From assembly GCA_023935145.1 (NCBI GenBank), contig CM043700.1, forward strand, positions 40,776,620 to 40,840,619: DNA of 64,000 nucleotides, in the 5' to 3' direction. Below, in pieces: positions 1 to 11,198 of the stretch (position 1 is its first letter; the number at the start of each line of letters is the position of its first letter). Both the position numbers and the translations under genes were made by a program. Source of the stretch: Bretschneidera sinensis (Eukaryota; Streptophyta; Magnoliopsida; Brassicales; Akaniaceae). The notes beneath the pieces are model-generated. The model ran no database searches. It had not been told where the DNA came from and saw only the letters and a list, made by a program, of their open reading frames with translations.

Positions 1-1119
1 GACAGAATTAGAAGCAAGAAGATAGGCTTTAGGGTGAAATAAGGGCGGTGATAGAGAAAATGAGCAGCTTGGGAGCTTGGCATGGAACAAAGATAGGGCA
101 GTAATTTCCATCAGTGCTAAAGGATCAATTTCTCCCGAATTCTTGTTGTTGGTTACTTTTTATTGGATTATGTGGATAATGGGTTTCTTTTGGGCATGTG
201 TGGCAACTATTTTTTGCCTTGACAGGGATGTGGATAACAATAAATTTTTTTGCCCTAAAATCAAAACATGAGCAATAGCATGATGAACCAAGAAGTCTCC
301 GGGACTTATTGTTAAGAATAATGAATTACTATTCTCATTAACAGCATTTAACCAGTTCTTGACAATGAAGGTAAATACATTTATGTTATTTCATAAATAG
401 TAATATAAAAAATAATCCTGAAAATGCTTCAAGGTCATTAGTTCATCAAAAAATCATGCTTAAATAATATTTATCATAAAATCAAAAAATTATAGAGTAA
501 ATAAGGCCATTAGAGATAAATTCAGTCTTTGTAAATTAAAAAAAAAAGAATTACTATTGTTGTGGTATTTGTTGGTAGTAACTTTCATGCAGTGAAAATT
601 ACTTTCAATGAATTTTTTGTATGCTTTTTTCTTATATGGATTATAATGCAAAAAAAAATGTTATTTTATAAAAAAATATTTTAATATTATTGATGGGCTT
701 CCATTAGATTATAGGATTTATATTTTATAAAACAAATTGGGTTGGGTTCCTGAGGGTAAACTTTGTGGATCTGATATCTATTTGATTTTGTGGATGAATA
801 TGGATTTAGACATGTTTACTTGTCATTTAAGCTAATTGGCTTATTACAAAGTTGTCATACTAAACATAGAAAGTAAAGAGAGGAAAAACCTAACAAGTTG
901 TCATACTAAACATTTGATGTTAATGAAATAACAATATATTACAAACATCAAATATATAACATTCAATTAATCAAACCAGTGGCAACGTAATATATCTTTA
1001 AAATATTATTAAAAAAAACGATAACGCAATGGGTGCTGTTAAGTAGAACACGCCAAGAACAACAACTGTGAGTAGATTATCCCATTGGGAAAAAACGGTG
1101 GGTAGAAGATAATTTAAAA
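1..1119. other. AT-rich intergenic DNA, no gene seen
   Basis: This stretch is AT-rich with long A and T runs. The longest open frame (77-271, plus) encodes a hydrophobic peptide with no recognisable motif and no splice context. I see no RNA gene and no clear repeat. Confidence 0.6.
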
Positions 1120-1477
1120 CTAAGGACAATCCCATTCGCACAAACAATAAATGCTATTAGGTGCAGGATTCGATATGCAATTTCCAGCTCCATTGCTGTG
1201 TCTATCACGACACCATTGTTGACAAGCTACAGGATCACAAGTACCGTGGTTACCAAGCCCTTCATGACATTTTTCTGTTGCTTGTCCATCCGCTTGAGGT
1301 AGCATCAATACAACTACAATAATGGAAACAAAATCAAACCAAAAGAATTATAAATTGAATGATATTAGTGCCAAAAAACAGAGGAAATCACAGTAGAGGT
1401 CAAATGGGTAAATGAAAAAAAAAACCTGAGAAAACAAGTGAAATGATGAAAAAATGGTTGCAAGAAAGCTTTGCCAT
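1120..1477 (-). CDS. Defensin-like (DEFL) secreted cysteine-rich peptide, two exons
   Basis: Exon 1 runs 1477 down to 1426 and starts at ATG (plus-strand cat, 1475-1477). It encodes a hydrophobic signal peptide beginning MAKLSCNHFF. The intron is 1425-1314 (112 nt, GT...AG), and exon 2 runs 1313-1120 to a TAG stop. The phase-1 junction restores one continuous frame of about 81 residues. The mature part has eight cysteines spaced C-x9-C-x4-C-x3-C-x10-C-x10-C-x1-C-x3-C. The Cx3C and CxC pairs fit the cysteine-stabilised alpha-beta fold of plant defensin-like proteins, and an intron just after the signal peptide is usual for that family. Such peptides are secreted and act in defence or reproductive signalling; which applies here cannot be told. 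A TATA box lies about 80 nt upstream. No frameshift or stop is seen. Family call is strong, expression unknown. Confidence 0.82.
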
Positions 1478-1556
1478 CTTTTACAAAAAAAAACTAATGA
1501 CTAATCTATGAAATTTCTCTACTAAGCATGATTCAAAACGGCCTCTATTGGTGTGG

Positions 1557-1564
1557 TATTTATA
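1557..1564 (-). promoter_or_regulatory. TATA box of the defensin-like gene
   Basis: Reads TATAAATA on the minus strand, about 80 nt upstream of the exon 1 ATG. This spacing fits a plant core promoter with a 5' UTR of roughly 50 nt. Confidence 0.55.
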
Positions 1565-2395
1565 AAATGATCAAACTTATGGTTTGCAAAGCACTTTCAT
1601 AATGGAAAGAAGAGTGGTGATACCTTACATTTGGTATTGTGGTAATTCGAAAGTTCACTAGTAATCAGAAAGAAATTAAGTAGTAGTTTTATTATTTATA
1701 TTTTTTCTTTTTAAATTTTTTGAAGTAATTATTATTCAATTTTTTCATTATTACTAGTGAATTTTATCGATTCCGTGATAACTCCTATAGAACCGGATCC
1801 ATGAAATCACTACTCTAAAAAGAAAGAATATTTATTTTAGAATCATGATCTCTCCAATAATAAAAAGAAAATAAAAGAGAAGAGAGAAATCTTATATGGA
1901 TTTACTTCTTTTAAAAAATGCATTTACTTGTTTCCTTGTATGCAATAACTAATGGATGCAAAATTTTCCAAACAAACATATATGGAAGCATTATCTTAGG
2001 TCAATAAATTAATTATTCGAATCTAATTAGTAATTTTAGTATTAAAATTATTTTTTTTTAATTTTTACTGTATGGGTTTTAATACACTATGTGGTCTATA
2101 ATGTGTTACATCTCGATTTTGTGATCCATGAAATCATCATTTTAACAATAATTCATGGTAAAGATGGTAACGGATAGAGTATTTGCGAATTTTGTCCTAT
2201 CATGTTCGATCATATTTGTTTAGTAAATCACTATTTATATTCTATCCATATTTGTTTTTACTAAAATTTTCACTACACGTTATTACTTATACCTGTCAAA
2301 TCACATGAGTACGGGTACAAATTGAAGTGGATATCCTGTCCGACTCAAAACTAATAATTATCTTTATAAATTGTGTTTTAAAAATTATATATAGT
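1565..2395. other. AT-rich intergenic DNA
   Basis: AT-rich with no supported gene. It ends at the 5' terminus of element A, where the sequence changes abruptly to GC-rich LTR. Confidence 0.55.
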
Positions 2396-3111
2396 TGTTG
2401 ATATGGCCCGAAATACTCCGGTCCAAATAAGCACCAGACCCACCAGAGCGTTCCAGTCCAAATAAGGTTCAGCCCCGGCAGGATGCTCCAACCCAATAAG
2501 AAACCCAACAGGGCCACCAGAGTGGTCCAGTCCAAATAAGCTTCAGGCCCAGCAGGATGCTCCAACCCAATAAGAAGCCCAACTCTCCAGCCCAAGTAGC
2601 ATTCTAATCCAATGACTCCTCCAGCCCAGACAAGCGGCCAATATACCCTCCGGCCCAGTTAAATCTCCAGGCCTATAAGAGATCGCCCAGCAAACCTACG
2701 TCTAGACCTCCCCTGTGGCCGCTTTGCAGCCACCCTACGCTGGCCGTTCCACGCCACCCTACGACCTGCAGCAGCCCTACAGCGCCCCCTACCTAGGCTT
2801 GTAATCATACCCTCCCCACTGGCAGGTAACTATAAATGGGCCAAGGTATGAACTTCACTATTCATTCATACACACTTGCACTTATACTTGATTTATTCAA
2901 GCCCTCGGCCTCTTTCGAGCCCTCGGCTTTTCCTTTGAGTCTTTGCTAACTTAAGCATCGGAGCGCCATCGAAGGCTCCTCCCCGCGAGGGTCTTTAGTT
3001 TACCCCTGTTACCTGTGCAGGGCCAGGCCACACCCTCGCCAAAGTCACACCCTCGCCCGAGCCACGTCCTCACCCAGACCACGTCAGCACCAACAGTAAG
3101 CGACATCAACA
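2396..3111 (+). repeat. 5' LTR of element A
   Basis: It starts TGTTGAT and ends ATCAACA, a perfect 7-bp terminal inverted repeat of the TG...CA type. A TATA box (TATAAATG, 2831-2838) sits inside. The U3 part holds an imperfect direct duplication of about 75 bp, with copies starting near 2439 and 2514 and containing the words AGTCCAAATAAG and GGATGCTCCAACCCAATAAG. The end is followed within a few bases by the primer-binding site. Confidence 0.8.
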
Positions 3112-3114
3112 GAT

Positions 3115-3132
3115 TGGTGTCGTCCGTGGGAA
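3115..3132 (+). other. Primer-binding site of element A
   Basis: The sequence TGGTGTCGTCCGTGGGAA lies 3 nt inside the 5' LTR. TGGYGYCGTC-type sites are usual just inside plant Tat LTRs and pair with a tRNA 3' end; which tRNA is not established here. Confidence 0.6.
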
Positions 3133-3188
3133 ACAACAATCTCTCGCTACAGTAGGAGCGAAGAAGTAAATAGAACTCATCTGTCACG

Positions 3189-4692
3189 ATGCCGCCAAGA
3201 AACAATACCAGAAGAACCAGCGATGAGGCTCCAGCGGAGTGCTCGGCTCCCATCCAAAATGACGCTCACAGTTACCAATCCAGACTCAGGTTCCCGACGA
3301 TCCCTGAGCACGATACACCCAGAGAGTAGCACCCTCACTTATCTGGAATCGGCTCTCCCAATGAAGGGGAAGAGGCCGCCCACCTTCAGGCCCTAGTGAC
3401 TCAAGCTCAGTTCCAGGAGCTATCCAAGATGATAGCCAGCCTAGCGGCCCAGGTGAGGGGTGGAGGTCAGCCACCTTTCTTCCCCCCTTACCAAGCTCCA
3501 GAACAAGCCGAGTCTTCAGACAGGGACGACCCCACCTATAACCAGCCTCATACCGAGCCCTCGCTACGCAATAGCCATGAGCTCCTCCTCAAAGGGCAAC
3601 CTCAGTCTAGATAGACGGTTTGGGGAAATGGAAGAAAGAATAGACTCGGTTCTGAGGCACAAGAATCCCAGCCTCATGGATGAACTTTGCATCCAAGACC
3701 CTCCATTCGCAAAAGATGTCCTTGAGACCTCGCTTCCGCCCAACTTCAGGATGCCTCAAGTAAGAATATATAATGGCTCCGCGGATCCCATGGATCACCT
3801 GCAGCACTACAAGACGACTATGATGCTACACCAGCATTCGGACGCGGTCATGTGCCGTGCCTTCCCCCTGACTCTTGAAAAGGCAACAGGTATCTGGTAC
3901 TCAAAGCTAAAGCCAAGAAACATCAGTAACTTCAAAGAGCTCCGTTACGCATTCTTCTCTCATTTTCTTAGCAGCAAGGGGCCTAAGAAGACTTCAGAGA
4001 GCCTTTTCAACATCATCCAGTAGTGAGGAGAGATGCTCCGAGCCTACATCTCTCGGTTCAATACAGCAGTATGGGAGATCCCTGACCTCGACCCGAACAT
4101 CTAGGTGATGGCATTCAAAAATAGATTAAGGTCAGACATCTTCAGCTCTAAACTAACTCGGCTCCTCGCCTCGAGACATGAACGAAATCTTGGCCAAGGC
4201 TAAGAAATACATGTTGGTAGCGGATGACCAAGCCTTCAGGAGAAAGAATTAAGGTGAAGCTAAGAAAAAGAGGAAGAATCCCGACTCCCAGAGGGGGACA
4301 GTCAAGAGGCCCCACCAGGAGAACAGGTACAGACCTCACCCTCGAGTTGACGGTTTTACTCCACTCAATGCCACCCAGATAAACATCCCCATGCAGCTCC
4401 AAGACAAGTTTGTCCTCCAGTGGTCGCATAGGAAACCACATCTCGGGGGTGACCAGAGGCGGTGGTGCTGCTTCCATAAGAGCTATGGTCATGACACCGA
4501 GGAATTTTATGACCTAAAGGAACAGATTGAAGCTCTGATCAAGTGAGGGCACTTAAAGGAGAAGAGACAAGCCCGCACTGCCGAGAGGAGATACCGGGCA
4601 TTCCTATCGCTCGCAAGAGCGAAAGGATCCGCAAAGAAACCCGAGGGCCAAGCGAGAAGGGCCTGTTCAGAAGAAACAGGAGGTGGCAATAG
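3189..4692 (+). pseudogene. gag pseudogene of element A
   Basis: It starts at ATG 3189 and is read across several frames. The best piece (3460-4023) holds the capsid-like region with the NGSADPMDHLQHYKTTMMLH block, which recurs in Tat gag of element D in this window. It is broken by a stop near 3327, a frameshift near 3570 and a TAG at 4021, with further stops downstream. A degenerate zinc-knuckle-like block (CCFHKSYGHDTEE) lies near 4470-4510, where the last Cys has changed. The product would be the structural protein of the virus-like particle; this copy is dead. Confidence 0.75.
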
Positions 4693-4714
4693 CCACCCAC
4701 ATCATCAAGATCAT

Positions 4715-5299
4715 TTGCGGGGCCCAACTACGGGAGGTAGTTCAGGACAGGGCAGTAAGGCCTACGCTAGGGCTGTAGCCTCCGTTAGCGATCCCCACAA
4801 GAAAAGAATAACCGAACCGGTGATCTCCTTCACGGAGGATGACTTAGAAGATGTACAGACTCCTCACGACGATGCAGTAGTAGTTTCGCTCTTGGTAGCC
4901 AACTGCGAAGTGCGGAGAGTCCTGATTGACAATGAGAACTCAGCAGACATATTGTTCTACGATGCTTAACAATGCATGGAATTGAAGAATGGACATATGG
5001 AGCCAACCCCGGCCCCTCTCTATGGTTTCATGGGATCTCCAGTGTTCGCTGATGGAAGCACAGTCCTCCTCATGACCGTAGGAATGGAGTCAAGGACCTC
5101 CACAGTGCACACCATCTTCTTGGTAGTCAAGCAGCCCTCCTCCTACAATATGATCATCAGTCGACCTACCCTCAACAAGCTAAATGTCGTTGTTTCCACC
5201 GACCACCTAAAGGTTAAATTCCCCACCAGTGAAGGTGTAGGAGTAATCAAGGGGGACCAAAATCTCTCTCAGGCCTGCTACCTAAATGCTATCAGATGA
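4715..5299 (+). pseudogene. Aspartic protease region of element A
   Basis: Two pieces in one frame (4715-4969 and 4976-5299) are separated by a TAA. The active-site block reads LIDNENSADILFYDA, where retroviral-type proteases have D-S/T-G, so the glycine is absent. The second half has the QPSSYNMIISRPTLNKL block typical of the fold's C-terminal part. The protease would release mature proteins from Gag-Pol. The linker to RT (5300-5518) stays in the same frame and has two TAG stops. Confidence 0.75.
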
Positions 5300-5518
5300 G
5301 GAAAGAAGACAGATGCCCTGCCCCTCGAGGTGGAATACCTCAGGGATGAGATGAGGACACCTAGGGGACAACCCGCGGAGGAATTGACCGCTGTACCCCT
5401 CGGAGAGGACCCCGCCCGAACTATCCAAATAGGCGCGAACCTCTCTTTGGAGCACAGAGATGAGCTCATCTCCCTGTTCTAGAAGAATAGAGACCTGTTC
5501 GCTTAGTCGGTCTCGGAC

Positions 5519-6400
5519 ATGCCCAGGATCAGCCTTGGGACTATCGAGCATCGCCTAAACGTGGACCCCCGGTACAAACCGATCATTCAGAGAAAGAGGG
5601 CCTTCGCCCCCGAACGACAGGCGACTATCAACGCTGAGGTAGATAAGCTACTGGAAGCCGGCTTTATCAGGGAGGCAAGGTACCCAGAGTGGGTGTCTAA
5701 TGTGGTGATGGTCCATAAAGCCAGCGACAAGTGGCGTAGCTGCATCGACTTCACTAATTTGAACAAAACTTGCCCAAATGACAGCTTCCCTCTCCCTCGG
5801 ATTGAACAGATGGTAAACGCCACATCCGGGCATGAACTCCTATTTTTCATGGATGCATACTTTGGCTATAATCAGATCTTCATACACAGATCAGACCAAG
5901 ATAAGACTGCCTTCGTCACTGATCGAGGGCTGTACTGTTACAAAGTCATGCCCTTCGAACTCAAGAACGCCGGGACAACCTATCAGAGGCTGGTAAACAA
6001 GATCTTTAAGGGGCAGATTGGGCGGAACATGGAAGTTTACGTGGATGATATACTGGTTAAGATTACAGATGCATGGAACCATTGCTCTGATTTGAAAGAA
6101 GCGTTTGGAGTATTGCGCCAGTATAACATGAGGCTGAATCCATCCAAATGCGTATTCAGAGTAACCACAGGAAAATTACTAGGGTTCATGGTTACTTAGA
6201 GAGGAATAGAGGTCAATATGGAGAAAATAAAGGCCATCTTTGATATGACCCCTCTTAAGTCTGTGAAAGAAGTTCAGCGGCTTACCAACCGAGTCGTCGC
6301 CCTTGGACCATTTCATGTCCAAATCACTGGAAATGTGCCTTTCTTTCTTTAAGACCATCAAGAAGGCCAAAGATTTCTCCTGGTCGGAGGACTGTCAGTA
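5519..6400 (+). pseudogene. Reverse transcriptase region of element A
   Basis: The main open frame (5519-6199) carries RT fingers and palm. The blocks are WVSNVVMVHKASDKWRSCID, FMDAYFGYNQIFIH and the catalytic YVDD at about 6039-6050. It ends at a TAG (6197) where the frame otherwise continues, and a frameshift follows near 6300. YVDD is the polymerase active site of Ty3/Gypsy RT. The domain order with neighbours supports Tat. Confidence 0.85.
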
Positions 6401-6413
6401 AGCTTTTGAGGAT

Positions 6414-7483
6414 TTGAAGAAGTATTTGAGCCAGCCACCACTCTTGACCAAGCCACTCCAGGGAGAGGAGCTCTTCCTCTATTTATCAGTCGGCCAGAGC
6501 ACTGTGGCCTCCGTCCTAATACGAGAAGAAGCGGGTGTCCAGAAGCCCATCTACTATGTCAGTAGAATTCTCCATGAAGCCGAGACCAGATACCCTCATA
6601 TCAAAAAGATGGCTTATGTCCTGGTAGTGGAGGCGCGAAAACTCTGACCTTACTTTCAGGCGCACACCATCGTCCTCCTAACAGACCAACCCTTGAGGCA
6701 AATCTTGCATAACCCAAGTGTTTTCGGGAGAATAGTGAAGTGGGCGGTGGAACTGGGAGAGTTGACATATGCTACCAGCCTCGACAAACATTTAAAGGCC
6801 AAGCTATAGCTGACTTCATTGTGGAGATGATTCTGTCTATAGACCCGGACGAATCCACAGCACCCGCGCTCAGTGGGAACTCTCTAAGATGGACCCTTCA
6901 TATGGATGGATCCTCTAATTCACTAGGGAGTGGAGCAGGGCTCATCCTCTGTAGTCCGGAAGGCTTTGTGATCGAGTACGCCTTGAGATTCGGATTTAAG
7001 ACCTCCAACAACGAAGCAGAGTACGAAGCTCTCCTAACCGGCCTAAGGTTGGCAAAAGTATTGGTTGTCGAGGATCTAGACGCATTCAACGACTCTCAAC
7101 TGGTTGTGAGTAAGGTAATGGGGGAGTTTGAAGCCAGGGGGGAGAAGCTCGCCCAATATCTCCAAAAGGTGAAGGAGTTGGCCACCATGTTCAAAACATT
7201 TCGGATAACTCACATCCCTCGAGCCAAAAACTCCAGGGCAGATGTCCTGGCTAACTTGGCCTCCTACCAGCACCTGGTAACCAACCGAGCTATCTATCAG
7301 AAAACTCTCTTCGTACCAAGTATAGATGAGGCTCATGTCCTGCCAGTAGAGGAGGGATCCACATGGATGGACCCAATCCTTCAGTATTTAAAAGATGGCA
7401 CAATATTCGAGAGAAAAATATCAAGCCTGGAGACTAATCTCCCATGCCTCGCGATACACCCTCATAGAAGGTCAATTGTATAA
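6414..7483 (+). pseudogene. Dual RNase H region of element A (gRNH then aRNH)
   Basis: The first RNase H (6414-6720) contains YLSVGQSTVASVL and the YYVSRILHEAETRYP block that normally follows Gypsy RT. After a frameshift the second, plant/archaeal-type RNase H (about 6890-7290) shows MDGSS, NNEAEYEALL, DSQLVV and NSRADVLANLAS. These are the acidic motifs of the extra RNase H acquired by Tat elements. A TGA at about 6645 and the frameshift near 6740 disrupt it. Confidence 0.8.
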
Positions 7484-7559
7484 GAGGGCTCTAACTATGC
7501 CTTATCTGCGATGCCTCGGGCCAATGGAGGCTGATTATGCTCTATGAGAAGTCCATGAT

Positions 7560-8576
7560 GGAATATACGAGAACCACCTGGGAGCTCGAGCCTTAGCTTT
7601 CAAAGTTCTGCGCCAAAGGAACTACTGGCCCACAATGAAGGACGATGCAGCAGACTTGGTAAAGAAATGCGAGAACTGCCAACGGTGGTCTCCAATATCG
7701 CATCGCCCTGCTAACCTCATTGTCTTCATCACCAGTCCCCTCCTCTTCGCCATGTGGGGGATGAGTATCCTTGGCCCGTTCCCAACGGCTACAAGACAGA
7801 AGAAGCATCTCATCGTGACCATTGATTATTTCACCAAGTAGGTTGAGGCAAAGCCATTGGCTAGCATCACAGATCACCAAACCCGAAATTTTGTCTGGAA
7901 GTCAATAGTGTGCCGGTTCGGGATCCCCCGGATATTGATCACCGACAACGAAAAGCAGTTTGACAATTTCAGGTTTAAGACATTCTGTGATGACCTCCAT
8001 ATCAAGCACAGGTTCTCGTCCGTTGGGTATTCTCAGGCCAATGGCCAGGCTGAAGTAACCAACAGGACCCTTCTCCAAGGGATCAAAAGAAGATTGGATG
8101 AAGAAGATAAACAGTGGGCTGACCAACTCTCCAAAATCCTTTGGGCCTACTGCACCACAGTACGAATGCCCACAGGAGAAACCCCCTTCTTCATGACATA
8201 CGAAGCAGAAGCCATCATTCCTCTCGAAATCGGGGTCCCATCGATGTGAGTATAGTGCTTCGAGCCAAGCAACAACGAGGAAGGGTTAAAGATAAACGTG
8301 GACTTAGTCGACGAAGCCCGAGACAAAGCACAAATCCGCCTAGTTGCTTACCAGCAGAAGGCTGCTCGGTACTATAATTCCCGGGTTCGACCCAAAGACT
8401 TCAAGCTGTATGACCTCGTCTTTCACAAGAGTGAAGTGTCCCGCCCTCGCCTTACGGGGAAGCTCATCTCAAACTGGGAGGGCCTTTACCGAATTCGAAG
8501 GGTTTGTTGAATCAGCACTTACGAGCTCGAAGATATGGATGGCAACCCGATTCCCAGTTCTGCTAGTATTATTTAT
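7560..8576 (+). pseudogene. Integrase region of element A
   Basis: The N-terminal zinc-binding part ends in VKKCENCQRW (about 7659-7690). The catalytic core shows the first Asp in the block before LGPF, the second in ITDNEKQF and the Glu in QAEVTNRTLL. A TAG at 7839 replaces the usual Trp in YFTKWVEA. A stop at 8247 and a shift near 8260 precede the C-terminal part (8298-8510). The domain normally inserts the element's cDNA; it is dead here. Confidence 0.8.
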
Positions 8577-8792
8577 TAAGGGGAAAATGTTATAATTTTT
8601 TTATTTTTCAACAATCAAAAAAGAAAAACATATTCGAAAATTTTCTTCTAATCACGACCGTTGTGTGCTGGCTCAAACGCAAAGGCCCCACGTCATCCGA
8701 CGACTTTAACACTCTTCCACATCATCTCTAAAGCGGAGCCATTTCTACAAAAGCAAAGTGAAAACCCTCACTACATTTTGCAAAAGCCTCAC

Positions 8793-8822
8793 TGCTAGTG
8801 CTAGTGCTAGTACTAGTGCTAG
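8793..8822. repeat. GCTAGT hexamer microsatellite
   Basis: About five tandem copies of GCTAGT with one unit changed to ACTAGT. It lies between the end of element A and the start of the next gene, possibly in that gene's promoter or 5' UTR. Confidence 0.8.
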
Positions 8823-8940
8823 TCCACAGCTATGATTAATCAGCAAAACGTCACCGTATGCAGCGCAGTCACTGGGTGTTTTTCTCACTTGGTAATCAGT
8901 CAATAATTAGCATGTTAATGCGCTTTTAATCAGGTAGAGA

Positions 8941-11004
8941 ATGAAGTTGAAGGTAGCGTGTAGAAAAGTGTATGGTTATATTCGATATGATCTCAAAGAA
9001 ATTGCATTCCCTTCTTCATTGCCCGATCCTCCTCACTTCAAAAAGCGCCGCAAATTGACTTGGCATGAGCGATTTTTGGTGACTATTTCATTGCCCTATC
9101 TGTTTTAGAATGATATTCGTTGATAATGTTAATTGCGTTGATCACTCAACCCTTTGTGATATTGAGCTCCTGAATTTTCAATAAAATGTTTGAAATTTCA
9201 TAAAATATGACTAATTCATGAAGTATGAGATTAGATTCCTCTTGGAAAATTGGGAAATTTTGGTTTTTTCCTTGCATTTTTGAACTGGGTATGTAGTGTT
9301 TTGTTATTTTGTGAGCCCGATGAATGTATTAATGATTTTGATTCACATGGTTTTCGAAAATATGGGTGTTATTCCAAAAGTTCAGAAATCCTATAACTGG
9401 TGAAATTGGATAAACATAAACTGGATTTTGGATTGTTGTGCAAACTGGTGAAACAACTCGTATATGGTGAGTTTTTTGTGCAAACTGATTGTAACTTGTG
9501 AATTTCTTGCATGGTTTGTTTATTTGATTGAAAGCCTAATCCGTAGACTTCTGTGGTAAGTAATGCTTGAATGAGTTCACTCTATTCCTCATGCATGTAC
9601 AACATTCTGAGAATAAGTATCAAGTGTGTGTTTTGTTCTTTAGGTGCTGAAGGAGGCTTCACGGCTTTATGCTGCAAGCTGGGTACGGGATATTGGTCCT
9701 GATCTTCGGTCGAATGATTATAAGAAGGATGAAGAGACTGAGGATAAACTAGAGTACAACTAAAGAGAAAGAACCCTCAGCGTTGGAAGATCTTGGTAAG
9801 AAAGCTCTTGTTAACTTGCTTAATAAACATTTGATTATTACTAACTTGATTGTCTTACTTAATCATTAGCATAGGAGTTGGAGACTGCATACAGTCTCTA
9901 TACCCTTTGGTGTCTTGAATACTTGAAGCTTTGACCTTTTTACTGAGATTAGAAAAAAGGTTGAACCCATGTTGTACAAAGCAAACATGCCTTGAAGTGC
10001 CTGAACTCTGAGAAAATGATAAATTGAAGGACATATTGTTTGATGCTCTGGTCCGTAAATTTACTCCTATGCTTTCTCATCTATGAGGGAATGTTATATA
10101 GTGGAATAAATGTTTTATAGAGCTACAATTATTGTAGCCACTATTTTTATCATTCGGGGTTGAGAAACTATTGAATGTTTGAAAATGGTTTGGCATTGTC
10201 TTTTTGGTCTGTCTCGACCTTTAGAGTTTTCTGGGGCACCTTGGCAGTGGGCTCGTAGATTTCGACTTTGTCTAAGTTGAGCTCTCTCATTCTTCAACTC
10301 GTGTATGGTTGTGGGACACATCTAAATCTTTCCTGTGTCTTTTCCTTTCTCTCAATTATACTAGTATGATTCAACAAACTCAACTACGTGTATTTTTACT
10401 ATGAGAAAGAAGGAAGATACGGCGTGATGTTCATTTTTTGTTACACGGGGTGTTTTATGCTCCGATTCTGTACTGCAAATATCATGTATAATTTCTGTGT
10501 GCCGCCTATATCTTAGTTTACGAAATTACATTTAAGGCATTTTAATGTGAACAATGTCAGGAAACATGCAATGAGAATTTCATAGCAGTTAAAGATATAA
10601 TACCTTACAACTTGTTTAATATTGATTTTGAAGAACACTTTTTCCTCTTTTGATAATGTTGAGTTGTATCATTGCCATTTGCCAAGATTGCATTCTACGG
10701 TCTTGGATAAACCTTCCTCTCTCTCTCTCTCTCCCTCTTTAAATTTTTTGTTCATTGTAATAAATCTTTTTAACATTGCCATGTCACTTCTTTCTAAATA
10801 AAATTGATAGCAGTGGCTGCCAGAGGAGGCATGGAGACATTAAGACCTGCTTTGCAGCGGGTGTACATGACAAGGGCTTATGCATATAGAGATGCTCTCA
10901 AAATCTTTATAGTCGGATATCAAGAAGATGTTCAGGAAGTAATGGAGAAAAAGAAAGATTCTAAAACAGAACAAGAAGTTGATGCCACCAAAAAGTCAGT
11001 TTGA
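8941..11004 (+). pseudogene. Three-exon plant gene of unknown function with a frameshift in exon 2
   Basis: Exon 1 is 8941-9078 (46 codons, starts MKLKVACRKVYGYIRYDLKE, ends HERFL, donor GTGACT). Exon 2 is 9644-9795 (acceptor TTTAG, encodes VLKEASRLYAASWVRDIG and on). Exon 3 is 10811-11004 (encodes AVAARGGMETLRPALQRVY, stop TGA). The basic N-terminus and the conserved look of the three pieces suggest a real small plant gene, which I do not recognise by name; mitochondrial targeting is possible but not shown. Exon 2 is 152 nt, one base too many for the exon 3 frame. Read straight it hits TAA at 9761-9763, while the neighbouring frame continues as TKEKEPSALEDL. So this copy is either a pseudogene, mis-sequenced by one base, or makes a truncated protein of 85 residues. 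Intron 2 ends with a CT-rich tract and an ATAG acceptor. Confidence 0.6.
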
Positions 11005-11198
11005 CCACTCAATAGTATATAGGGTGCAATGCTTGTGAGTATATCTTTAGAACATCCATTATTTACACAAGTTTTAGAGCTTTGCTCCGTTTTCCACCAT
11101 CAATTACATTTTGAGGTTTTTTACTATATAAAATAATCTGACAACTGTATTACAATGGGAAATCTTTTTGTGTATGCAACTTCTTTCTAGGGGTTTCA

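Larger units (their letters stand above)
2396..8580 (+). mobile_element. Element A: degenerate Tat-lineage Ty3/Gypsy retrotransposon, 3' LTR missing
   Basis: The element has a 5' LTR (2396-3111), a primer-binding site, then gag, protease, RT, a first RNase H, a second RNase H and integrase in that order on the plus strand. Two RNase H domains in tandem before integrase mark the plant Tat lineage. Every coding domain has stops or frameshifts, so it cannot be autonomous. Integrase coding ends near 8576, followed by a purine tract (aaggggaaaa), but no sequence resembling the 5' LTR follows. The 3' LTR and any region between pol and it appear to have been deleted. The 3' junction is approximate. 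Confidence 0.85.

Noticed and set aside
77..271. Open frame near the window start
   Set aside because: 64 residues with no motif; the window edge prevents testing for upstream exons.
3607..3807. Antisense open frames across gag and pol of A, B and D
   Set aside because: They are shadows of the coding strand, with no conserved motifs.
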